The translations under genes were made by a program, and so were the position numbers. Positions 25,426-35,791 of a stretch of DNA of 60,000 nt are shown one piece after another. The stretch's first letter is position 1, and every line of letters begins with the position of its first letter. The DNA is from Chrysomallon squamiferum. Taxonomy: Eukaryota > Mollusca > Gastropoda > Neomphalida > Peltospiridae. Location: contig CM022671.1 in NCBI GenBank assembly GCA_012295275.1, positions 36,655,683 to 36,715,682 on the forward strand, in the 5' to 3' direction. Under the pieces are notes generated by a model. That model made no database searches. It worked only from the letters and a program-made list of their open reading frames with translations, and was not told where the DNA came from.

Positions 25426-27147
25426 GTGCGGACTCGATGTGCTGGAAACCTGCTTTGCCCTGCGTCCAGTCAGCGGACGGGGCTCGCCAGGCGAAGAGGG
25501 GGGTGATACGTCTGGCGGGATGCCGAGCTTTCTACAAATGTTCTGAGGGGGAGTCCGACTACATCATCCAGTGGCGGTGTCCTGGGACGTTGCCTCTCGA
25601 CTACAATCAGACAATGTGTGCACAAACTCACCCACAACGTTGTCCTCCCCCAGTTGTCTGCCCCACCAGTGACTGGCAGACTGATTACAACAGAGTAAGT
25701 TTACATTGTTTGTGATGTTTCTCAGACTGATTATAACAGAGTAAGTTTAAATTATTTATGATGTTTCTCAGACTGATTACAAGAGGGTAAGTTTGTATTG
25801 TTTGTGATGTTTCTCAGACTGGTTACAACAGAGTAAGTCTAAATTATTTATGATGTTTCTCAGACTGATTACAAAAGGGTAAGTTTAAATTATTTATGAT
25901 GTTTCTCAGACTGATTACAAAAGGGTAAGCTTATGTTATTTGCCATGTTTATCAGAGACTAAAAGAAAGTAAAAGACTTATACTTGTTTACATCTTTTGT
26001 TTACTAGTAAAGATTTTTTTTTTTTATTAAACCAGTGTTCAGGTCGACTCTAAGCTGATGTGTAAATTCTTGAATAGATCAAGCAGTATTTTCAAAAGCT
26101 TATTACTAGAAAACCTTGTTCAGATGATGCTAATGTTTAATAATGCACGGCCAAGGCGTTATTCGTCACCTACTAAAGACTAGGTAAATAAACACGAGCA
26201 AGGACAAACACGCTGTGAATGATGAAATCGCGAACAGTTTTGTCACATCAACACGATGATAAATTCAAGCAGCTGATTGCTAAACGTACAAAGTGCAGTC
26301 AAGAATTAAGGGATTTACTCAGCAAAAGACAATCACAGACGTTTGTTATTAAAACGATGAGCAGATCTGTGTTACAACAAACGAGCATTGTTTCTGAATT
26401 CTTTCAAAATGTAACACGCATCCTACAGGTTTCTCGTTTAACAAAAAATAATAATAAAAATAAATAATAGTAATAATAATAATAATAAAAAGATATTCTT
26501 TTTATTCATCTGCCAGATCTCTTCTTTACACGAAACAAGTAACCTTTTTTGTCAAATGCTGCTAGCCCTAAATAAATTTCATTAAAAGGTTTAACTCTTT
26601 TACGACAACTGGAGGTTTTCATGATGGTCATTTGGTTTACGTTAATTTCTATGTTACTTGCTGTTTTCGTTTTGTTATAACTTCTTAAATTTATTTTTGA
26701 TATTGCAATTGTTTAACAACATCAAGAACAATAATAATAATAGTAACAATAATAATATTAACAGCAGCAGCAACAATAACAATGCAGTAACAACAACAAC
26801 AACAATAATAATAACAACAACAAAAACAACAAAACGCGTAATGCCAACTGCGCACGAAATCCGGGAATTGTTCGAGTCTTGCTCTAGTTGCTGGATTAAA
26901 TTATCCTCTTCCTTTGTTTATAAACATATCTCAGCAAGGCAGATTATTATCTTAAAAAGCTTGACTACAATACGGTAGCTTCCATTTAGTGATTTTATAT
27001 CTCTTCCTGTTGCGAATAAGCTGATTCTAGGATGTTCTCTCTTTTCTCAGTTTCCCAAACCAGGCGCTCCAGAAGTTTGCGGGGTTTTTTTGGTGTTTTT
27101 TTTATATATAATGCTCATATGTCAATGAATCTATTTCATCTTTATGC

Positions 27148-27209
<62 letters not shown>

Positions 27210-28721
27210 AAAAATATTCAATAACTACAAGTTCGCATGGACAGTATGATCTAAAACTGAAGTTAATATTGGCTGTTTTATTAAAACATTTATTTGCAGT
27301 CGACTCACTTCCCGACTGAATTTATAATTGGTGGAACTCTGGGGACGCTGTCGTTGATTGCAGTCGTCTTCATCATCCTCGCTGTCGTCAGGAAGTGGCA
27401 GTTGAGGAAAAGGTGAGAGTTACTTTCTGGATCAGGAAAATCGCTTTTTATATTTTATTTTAGTTTAGTTTTAGTGTAAATATGTAAACTGTTGGGGAGC
27501 ACATATTCACTCCTGAAAATAAAAAAAGTTCATTTCTGACTGAAAGTTTGAAACTTGTAAATAAACGATTTAAGACAGGCTGATTCCTGAAGTATTGATA
27601 GCCAAGGGAGAATAAAAAAGTGTCAGCTCTTCCTAATGTATAATTTCAAGATGGCCGCCAATAATTTATTCAAAGATTTCATGACATTTAATAAATGAAA
27701 TTGCTCTAAATTGTTAAAATATAATTTTGGAATATATTACAGTATGATATGAAAAGCCTTTATGTGCATAATTCCAAATTGGCATCTAAACTATGAATTG
27801 TAAGAAAATACTGTGTATTTACACCTCTGTAAGGAATATATTTATGATATACATAAAACATCTAACTATTATCTGAAATGAAATCTCTGACAGTGAATTA
27901 TGGTATTCAGTATAAAAAAAAATTTAATCAAGATTATAACAGGAGATGTTGAATTTCTTTGAAAATCATCCGATGTTGGTCAGTTCCTGTGCTTGAAGAA
28001 CAGTCAGTGTATGACAGGGACAATCTGATACATGAACACAGATACTGACATTTTTAATTATATGCTGAAGTAATTGTTTAATCGGACGTGGATACTGGCT
28101 ATGGATCTTCATCCTTTGGCTTACTATATACTTTAGAAAAAACCAACATACTGTAGAATACCTTAAGTACCTTGATAGAGTATGCCAAGAAAAATCATTC
28201 TGTAGAAACATTTACAGTGCGGCTACATGTAGAATATCACCTACCTTTACTTTGTTAACTAAGTATATTGAACCTCCCACAAGTGTGACTTGCATTGTGC
28301 ACGTCCTGATTATATGTTGAAAAAAGACAGCATGAACTGATGGAGTTCTCCCTACATAAATACCGAATCCTGTCAGAATACTACTCCTGTTAATACTACA
28401 GCCACTAATAATAAATGAATGAATAAAAGTTTATAATTAGAACTAAAAATCCTATTTTCTTCTTTGTTTTTGTGTGAAAGGAGCAATTCGATGGCAACAA
28501 TTCTCTCTCGCCACCACAGGAAACATCGACACCACCCCTTGAAGAAAGCTAGGTTGGTCCCTTGGTTCGGTGATCCTGTTTTAGCCTACGACTACCACTG
28601 CAGAGAAAAACCTTTCCGAGCCTATGATAATTTTGCCACCGATGTAAGAAATTATTTTACTTTTTATTTTTGACATTTTTTAAAATTTAATTAGCAGCAG
28701 TAAAACTGGTAATATTTACTA

Positions 28722-28766
<45 letters not shown>

Positions 28767-28851
28767 GTAAAAACTTGTTTTCTATACTATTAATTTCATT
28801 TATTATAACTTACGTACAATATGCATTAAATTTATTATTTTATTAACCGTA

Positions 28852-28908
<57 letters not shown>

Positions 28909-29224
28909 TATGATTATCACCTTACAGGTGTATATCGCAGCAGCACATTCAACGCCGAGAGTGGAACGCACTGCGTACGCTGACAACTCCAGCGACAACG
29001 CCCTGTTCACTGTGGGGGAGGAGAGCCGCTACGAACCCTCCATAATCGCCGGCAGTTTCGTGTACCACCCCCCTTCCAACCTGCCGCCCCACCTGACCGG
29101 CGACCACAACCATAATCTTTCCTACGACAGTTTTAAAAACGACCACCTGTACGAGAACCAGGGAAGAGGCGTTGTCAGCAGCACCCTCAATAATCACCAC
29201 CAGCCCCCTGACTTTTACCTGTGA
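25426..29224 (+). CDS. single-pass membrane protein with CBM14-like extracellular domain
   Basis: The exons 25426-25694, 27300-27412, 28481-28643 and 28928-29224 join in phase and encode about 280 residues to TGA; the signal-peptide exon is missing or is the candidate at 17571. Exon one has eight cysteines. A CBM14/peritrophin-like core is seen (GCRAFYKC, then RCPGTLPLDYNQTMC), suggesting chitin or glycan binding outside the cell. Exon two gives the membrane span (FIIGGTLGTLSLIAVVFIIL) followed by a basic stop-transfer (RKWQLRKR). The cytoplasmic tail begins with His/Arg-rich sequence and carries LYENQ, a pYxN motif of the kind bound by the Grb2 SH2 domain. It ends DFYL, which resembles a class II PDZ ligand. 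The tail motifs suggest a receptor or adhesion role, but ligand and orthologue are unknown. The first intron begins with five tandem copies of the exon end and donor. Confidence 0.8.
25677..25930 (+). repeat. 46-bp tandem repeat of an exon end: five possible microexons
   Basis: After the exon end ACTGATTACAACAGA|gtaagt (25694) come five copies of a 46-bp unit. In each, ttctcag is followed by a 15-nt block and gtaag. The blocks are 25726-25740, 25772-25786, 25818-25832, 25864-25878 and 25910-25924. They encode TDYNR, TDYKR, TGYNR, TDYKR and TDYKR, all in the phase-0 frame of the gene. Each block has an acceptor-like and a donor-like border, so each could act as a microexon. The gaps between blocks are 31 nt, too short for neighbouring blocks to be spliced together normally. 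Confidence 0.85.
27150..27208. repeat. (ATT)n microsatellite
   Basis: A run of about 19 ATT units in the intron before the transmembrane exon. Similar ATT runs lie at 28724-28766 and 28852-28903 in the last intron of the same gene, and at 30243-30282 and 30634-30692 beyond it. Confidence 0.9.
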
Positions 29225-29427
29225 GCAGCCACCGACGTGCTCCCAGCAAGTGTTCTATTTCGTCCTTGGTTTCGTTCTCTGAGCTCGAAATTTTGGTAAT
29301 CACGGTGAAGAAAACCATTTTTTAAACATGGTATCAGATACGCGAGTATAACAGACAGGTATTGTGATTCTAACACCACTGGACTACATTGAATGTAAAT
29401 ATCCGGCGACCAAATGTTCTGTACATA

Positions 29428-30019
29428 CAGGGCGTCCCAAAAGTAACCGAACCGCAAAGTTAAATAAAATCAGATATTAAAAACAACAGATTTAATCTGT
29501 ATATTTAGTATTTACAAATGTTCAAAATGTCTACCTTGAAGTTCAATACAATAACGGTTTTTGGATGACCTTTTTTGAGGAGAATTTGACACACTTCCAG
29601 TTACTTCAGATTTGGATACAAGATTGAACATTGTCAATTTACATGTACATGGTACAGATGTTCTAAAGTTTACTTCCCATCTTTCTTCAACATGCTTGTA
29701 GCTAGTCATTGCATAGTAATTCTTAATAACGAAGATACGTTCGTTTAAATCTAAAGTTCTTCGCTGCATTTTTAAGAGTGATGGTACCATTTCAAGTCAA
29801 ACCATGGAGAGTCCAGTAGCGCGCGCTAAAAACAGAAGTCTCGATCATGAAGAACACTACAATCAGGTAACAAAAATCGTTTCAAAGACTACTACTGAGA
29901 GAAGTAAATGAATAGTACAAAAGATAACATAAAATGACATAAAAGATGGAATTAAATTTGTTATTTTTAATATCTAATTTTATTTAAGTTTGCGGTTCAG
30001 TTACTTTTGGGACATTCTG
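29428..30019 (-). mobile_element. internally deleted mariner-type transposon
   Basis: The terminal inverted repeats 29428-29496 and 29951-30019 match over about 69 bp. They begin CAGGGCGTCCCAAAAGTAAC on the left and, on the right, CAGAATGTCCCAAAAGTAAC in reverse complement. Both ends are flanked by TA (29426-29427 and 30020-30021), the mariner/Tc1 target duplication. The element is 592 bp, too short for a full transposase. It lies about 200 nt after the stop codon of the CBM14-like gene, probably in its 3'UTR or flank. Confidence 0.85.
29512..29790 (-). pseudogene. transposase N-terminal HTH remnant (mariner-like)
   Basis: On the minus strand, inside the element, an open frame reads MQRRTLDLNERIFVIKNYY and later NLVSKSEVTGSVSNSPQKR. 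This is the pattern of the N-terminal helix-turn-helix region of mariner-like transposases (ER-FVIKNYY ... F--TGSV-N-P). The catalytic DD(E/D) domain is absent, so this is an internal-deletion derivative keeping only the DNA-binding part. It cannot be an active transposase by itself. Confidence 0.65.
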
Positions 30020-30242
30020 TATTTCCAGAAGGTCTGCTACAAAATTTTTAACATGTGAATCTACAGTACATATATATACATATATATATATATATATTAT
30101 CACAGAGTCTTCTCGCTTCAGAGTTCTGTCTTTAAAGTGAAGGCTGTGAATTAGACTGCAGAAACTGAAGAATTTGAATTTTCCTGTCAGTTTGCTAATT
30201 TATATTTGTCTTTTGTGCTGTTTGTAATTTTTGTTATTTTAC

Positions 30243-30282
<40 letters not shown>

Positions 30283-30634
30283 TCCGAAATGGATTCACAT
30301 TTCTAGTGTACTTGGGAATTTTATTTATATTGAAACGATATATTTTTTTTTTATTATCATAGAAAGATAATGTTGCTGTCTATTTATAGAGAGACAATCA
30401 AATGTACACTTAATGATATTGCACAAACATGATTCAGTTTAATAAATACCAATGTTTAAAATAATGAATAAAAGTTATTTTAAGATAGTTTATCATCATA
30501 TCAAAATGCACACCCTTACTAAAAGAATAAAAGAGTGATTCCTTTTATTAATGTTTAATAGATTAATTGTCTACAGATTATTATTATTATTATTGTTGTT
30601 GTTGTTATTGTTACTGTTATAGCTATTGCTATTG

Positions 30635-30694
<60 letters not shown>

Positions 30695-31275
30695 TGTCCT
30701 ATGTATTGTATCTGTTCTATATTTTGTATTGTATATATTTGTATCGTTCTACATATTTCTACAATTTAAAGGTCACAGTGACAATAAACTATAATCTGCT
30801 ACCTGTTATTAGTTATATTTAACAACATTAAGAACTGTGGTGTTTTTCCTATGAAGCTTGCAGTGAAATAAATTGTATACGTTATATTATTGTGTACAGA
30901 CAGTTTTGAGTTAATAGTTTTCTAAACAGAAAAGTGAGACGAAAAGTGAAATTTTACTTTATTGGCCTGACAGTCGAATCGTGGTCAAATGTTATCGAGA
31001 AACATGACATTTATTCTGAAATGACAACAGTAGAATAATATTTATTAATACAATAATAGAACTGTGTAATATGCATAAATTAATAATACAAAAATTCAGT
31101 TTAGTTTTAATAATATGAAGTTTGGTAACTCAAATAAACATTTTGTTGATTAACGATTGAAGTAAACCTCTGGCGATAATCCGTTGAACGCTTAGTGATT
31201 AGTTCTTTGTAGAGATTAAGTTTTGAGACAAATGTGGATTAAATCCTCAGTTTTTAGAAAGGTACGACACAAAAA

Positions 31276-31432
31276 CTATTTCTTACTTTTTCGTCGACAA
31301 ATACACACGTTCTGGCTGTTGCAGTAGCCGCCACTTTTACCAAGCCGCAGACAGTGAGCCGCACAGACTGACGTTCCCCACCGCGTAGGTCACACGTTAT
31401 CAGTTTGTTAATATACACTTCAGCGTTCTCGC
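31276..31432 (-). pseudogene. broken defensin exon
   Basis: On the minus strand an acceptor-like site (tgattacgaag) is followed by GC GAG AAC, parallel to the G|GA GAG start of the intact defensin exon. The propeptide-like EGENAEVYINKL leads into ITCDL. The second half is [15 protein letters not shown], then [12 protein letters not shown]. The two halves are in different frames: the segment between the first and second cysteine is 10 nt shorter than in the intact gene, so the product is broken. The dibasic KR processing site is KL here. The stop that precedes the donor in the intact gene has been lost, while GTAAGAAA beyond it is conserved. No signal-peptide exon was found. The exon lies about 1.8 kb from the intact gene, in the opposite orientation. 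Confidence 0.8.
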
Positions 31433-31439
31433 CTTCGTA

Positions 31440-32060
31440 ATCACAGAAACAACCAAGTTACTGTCAGATTAACATAAACAACCAAATTACAGATTAACAG
31501 AAACAACACAGTTACTGTCAAATTAACACAAACAACCAAGTTACTGTCAGATTAACACAAACAAACAAGTTACTGTTAAATGAACACAAACAAGTTACTG
31601 TTAAATTAACACAAACAAGTTACTGTTAAATTAACACAAACAAATTTGTATCTGAGGTTTTAATCATGTATATTGTTAATCACTAACAGTTTAATTGTGT
31701 GTAAGTTTATAATCACTAACAATTTAACTGTGCGTATATTTATAATCACTAACAGTTTAATTGTGTGTAAGTTTATAATCACTAACAATTTAACTGTACG
31801 TAAGTTTATAATCACTAACAATCACTAACAGTTTAACTATGTGTAAGTTTATAATCACTAACAATTTAACTGTACGTAAGTTTATAATCACTAATAGTTT
31901 AACAGTATGTAAATTTACAATCACTAATAATTTAAACGTATTTAAGTTTAAAATGACTAAATTTAACTGTATGTAAGTTTATAATCACTAATAATTAAAT
32001 GTAAGTATATAATCACGAACAATTTAACTATATCTAAGTATAAAATGTCTAACACGTAAT
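31440..32060. repeat. two adjacent tandem repeat arrays
   Basis: 31440-31640 has about seven copies of AACAAGTTACTGTTAAATTA plus ACACAA (24-31 bp). 31665-32050 has about twelve copies of a 31-bp unit, GTTTATAATCACTAACAATT then TAACTGTACGTAA. The arrays start 8 nt from the broken defensin exon, on its intron side. Confidence 0.85.
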
Positions 32061-33171
32061 TAACAAATTAACCGTATGTTAATAGTTTAAGAAGTGTGTA
32101 ATAGTTATACATGAGAAATACAAATTACAGAAACAAATAAAATAATCACACTGTGCAAAAGACAGCTTCGAGTTTTGTTTTCTGTCCTCTCCGTGCTGCA
32201 CGTGCGCCCACACGTTTCCAGCTGACTCCACGATTTACACAATTCAGTGTAATATTAACGTTTTCCTTCGTGTGTGCTTGACATAAATGTGCAATAGTAA
32301 CACCATCTACTGTCAGGGTTTTACGGCAGGTTTTGTTATCAGTGTTCCCTTATCGATCAACTTTATTTTAGTCTCATTACTGTCGCTCGTCCATTTTATC
32401 AATGTCAGTGATACCACACAAACAACTGCGGCTATGTTATCTACGAAAGCATTTCTTAAAAAAAAAAAAAAAAAAAATCTTAACTTGTCTATGAAATACA
32501 AACATACAGATATGTTTTACTAGTTCTTATTATAAATAGACATACATGCAGGACAAACATACATAAAATTCACACACACCCTCAAAAGACCCTCCCCAAA
32601 CAGATGACACAAACACATAAAAAACACATACACCTCGACAACCACAGCAGCCACGTAAACCATATCTGTTTATAACCACGTAAACCACAACAAGGACTTT
32701 GTATAGACTTCATAAAGAACAAACAGATGGTGAAATTCCAAAGAGAGTACAACAACCACATCAACCACAAACCACATCAAAAATTTTCGCCACTTCAATC
32801 CACAGACCCGTTAACCGACATGGTCAGTTCCACAAATTATGGATGCTTTATATACACAGTTTAAATATAAAAATTTTTACCAGTTTTTCCTCCATTTTTC
32901 TTCTACTTTCACGTCCTTTATCGTGATGTAAATTTAATTCTAATAAAGCTAGAGACAAAATTCTAAATGTTTTCAAAAGCTGAATAAAAACTGCAAGAAA
33001 AGATTGTAAAACGGAGATTGTTTTGCATGTGATGCGTTTTTCCAGACCGGATCACGTTTATCATTAATTAAACTATAATTGGCAACTGAAAACCGATCTA
33101 CGTAACGGGGTTACAATCTGGCAGTGACATTATGAAAAATGAAGACAGAAAAGATTTATGACGGTAAGTAA

Positions 33172-33179
33172 TATAAAAG
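33172..33179 (+). promoter_or_regulatory. TATA box of the defensin gene
   Basis: TATAAAAG ends 63 nt upstream of the defensin ATG (33243). This predicts a start site near 33203 and a short leader of about 40 nt, typical of compact inducible immune genes. No clear kappa-B site (GGGRNNYYCC) was recognised nearby by eye. Confidence 0.5.
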
Positions 33180-33242
33180 AAAGAGGCCATTTTATTGTTC
33201 AACTCGACGCAGATTTTCTATAGAATCTGATTTTCCGACAAC

Positions 33243-34562
33243 ATGATTTTCCAGTTCCTTCTCGTGCTCCTGCTTGTCTCCATTGCTCAAGGTGAGTGTC
33301 CATCACTTTTCTTATTAGTAGTATTAGTATTAGTATTAGTAGTAGTAATAATGGTATCGTCATCATAATCATAAATAATCATGATAACAAAGACTTTCCT
33401 GAAATAAATATTTTAAACAGTATGTTAAATGTAAAATACATTTTTTATTTATTATTTTATTTATTATTTTATTCATACCTTTTATGGAGAAAAGTGAATC
33501 TTGGTGATGGACAACCAATTAAACATACTATAAAATGTTGAGAATAAAGTATTTTTACAACACAGTATAGACGTATCTGCTGTTTGATAGTTTCAGTGTA
33601 TGACGATCACCTTCGTTTATTTCATTACATGTTTTGATTTAGTACTGTCAGTATCAGCCATTTCTATATGGTCTAAACTATTTGTAGCAGTTGGAATGGC
33701 ACTTTGTAGAACTGAATTGGTGTGATAACTGCAGCACTATAACAAGCTACTGTAAATGCTATTGTACCGATTCACCGAAACCAAATTAACAACCCATTTT
33801 GTGTGTGTGTGTGTACGTCCCTGTGTTAAGTTATAAATTCAGTAAAGTATTTGATTTTTCCTAAGATAACTTAATGTATGTGCTGTTTATAACACCTGAG
33901 CAAAAATGTACAAATATAATTACAAAAAATAAAGAAGTTGATTCTGATTTCTAGAAATCTGACACAAATAAATAATAAACATCTATAAACATCTCTAGTA
34001 CAGAAACAGGACACAAACTGGAAACTGAAAGATAGGATAACATGATCGTTTAGCGCACGTTCCATTTTCATCGCTGCTTGTAACAATAAACAGGTCACTG
34101 AGACTGACTTCGAGTGAGCGCCTTTCGCACACACCTGTACAGACGCTTGATTCACATTCAGCCATTGTATGTAACAGAAAGCAATCACTTCTGAATTGTA
34201 TTGAAAATATTTAGATATTAAACAAAATGGTGGTCACGGGATAATACATAAAATTACTGAATATTTCAGTTAATGGCTGGTTTGACTTACATTACATCTG
34301 TTTGTATCTGTATATCTGTGTGTGTGTGTGTGTGTGTGTGTGTCTGTGTGTCTGTGTGTGCGTACACTCTTATATAAATTAATATACAACGCTGTCACTG
34401 TGAACAGGAGAGGGAGAGAAGCACTTTGAGAAGCGGATCACGTGCGACTTGCTTCACGGCACTGGCTGGGGTAACTCGCTGTGCGCAGCTCACTGCCTCG
34501 CGATGGGCAGGAAGGGAGGCTACTGCAACAGTCAAGGTGTCTGCATCTGTCGTCGAAACTAA
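33243..34562 (+). CDS. defensin, insect-type six-cysteine spacing
   Basis: Exon 33243-33291 encodes the signal peptide [16 protein letters not shown] and ends in phase 1 at a consensus donor (gtgagt). Exon 34408-34562 encodes a short acidic propeptide, [10 protein letters not shown], ending in a dibasic KR site. A 41-residue mature peptide follows, beginning [10 protein letters not shown] and ending GVCICRRN. Its cysteines follow C-x12-C-x3-C-x9-C-x5-C-x-C, with CAAHC and GGYC. This is the cysteine-stabilised alpha-beta pattern of secreted antibacterial defensins, with the same spacing as classical insect defensins and unlike the eight-cysteine mussel type. The preproprotein is about 67 residues. 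An intron begins 1 nt after the stop codon, and a 3'UTR exon starts at 34942. A broken paralogue lies head-to-head at 31276-31432. Confidence 0.93.
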
Positions 34563-34837
34563 AGTAAGAAAGATTTCTGTAGTACATAAAAGCATACAGT
34601 CACACGTATACATACACACTAATACATACACAGTCTAATATAAATTATTTCTTCTCACACGTACATGCAGTCTCTCATACATACACAGATATGTACGCAT
34701 CAATATAAAAGTGTGTTCACGTGTGTACCTGCATATTTATTCATACCAACCAGCCAACATAATAATTCAGATTTTATAACTGTCTTGAGACAACTCTGTA
34801 TCGTTTACTAAAACACTGAATTATTTCCCTTATAATC

Positions 34838-34877
<40 letters not shown>

Positions 34878-34941
34878 TGAAATTTATCCAAAGAGAATAT
34901 ATTTGTATAATTCTTTTCTAACGCGATTATTTTTATTTCAG
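34563..34941 (+). other. 3'UTR intron of the defensin gene
   Basis: TAA A|gtaaga places a donor at 34564, 1 nt after the stop codon. A good acceptor (tttttatttcag) ends at 34941. Because the junction lies so close to the stop, it should not trigger nonsense-mediated decay. The intron contains ACAC and ATT simple repeats (34610-34740, 34838-34876). Confidence 0.7.
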
Positions 34942-34993
34942 CTTCCTTAAGAAGAAAAACAAAGATGTCGACACACTTCACGATCTGAGTGAA

Positions 34994-34999
34994 AATAAA
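34994..34999 (+). terminator. poly(A) signal of the defensin gene
   Basis: AATAAA lies 52 nt into the 3'UTR exon that begins at 34942 and is followed by a T-rich stretch (ttattttattagtttgttt), as expected for a cleavage site. Confidence 0.7.
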
Positions 35000-35393
35000 A
35001 TTGTCTAAGCAGACTTATTTTATTAGTTTGTTTTTGCTGAGCGCAAATCAACGATTTTTCACAGATCTAATCAAGTCCGTGATCTTTCGTTTCCCTCTCA
35101 CACAGATGTTTCTTTTTCTTTCCATCTTTGTTTGAATAAGAGAATATATAGTTGTAGTTATGGTCATATAGGCTAGTAATTAATACAGAAGGAGCACATT
35201 TTACAAAATAAATACAATATAGGTCAGTTAAAATCTCAAAACAACAGATCAGTGTATACAGTGTGTGTTACCATTTTAGATTATCGTGCCTCGTCTTTTA
35301 AGAAACACTGGGATAATAAATTAAAATGCATCTTATGGATGTCAAAGATTATTAATTTATTTACTTAAAAAAAAAATAAAAAAATAAAAAAAA

Positions 35394-35445
<52 letters not shown>

Positions 35446-35791
35446 AATTAAATAAAAAAAAATAAAAATAAATAAATAATTTTGTTAAGAATATTAAAAA
35501 GCTGTGTCCATAACGATTCATTTAATCCAGATAACTTTTACATTATCGACCTTTTCAGGGAATCCTTGATCCCTCATCGAAACCCAGACTTTATTTTTCA
35601 AAAAATAAATTAACAATAATAATTACGTAGAGGTGCAGTTTCCAAGTACGTCAGTGCAGGAGTGTACACGCAAAACCCTTCTTTCAATACACATCAGTAT
35701 GAAAAAGTGGATACCAAGTAAAGCGTAATCTGGGAATATCAAACACAGAGAAACAAAAAAAACAACAACTGTTTAACGTCATAGTGTCGGA

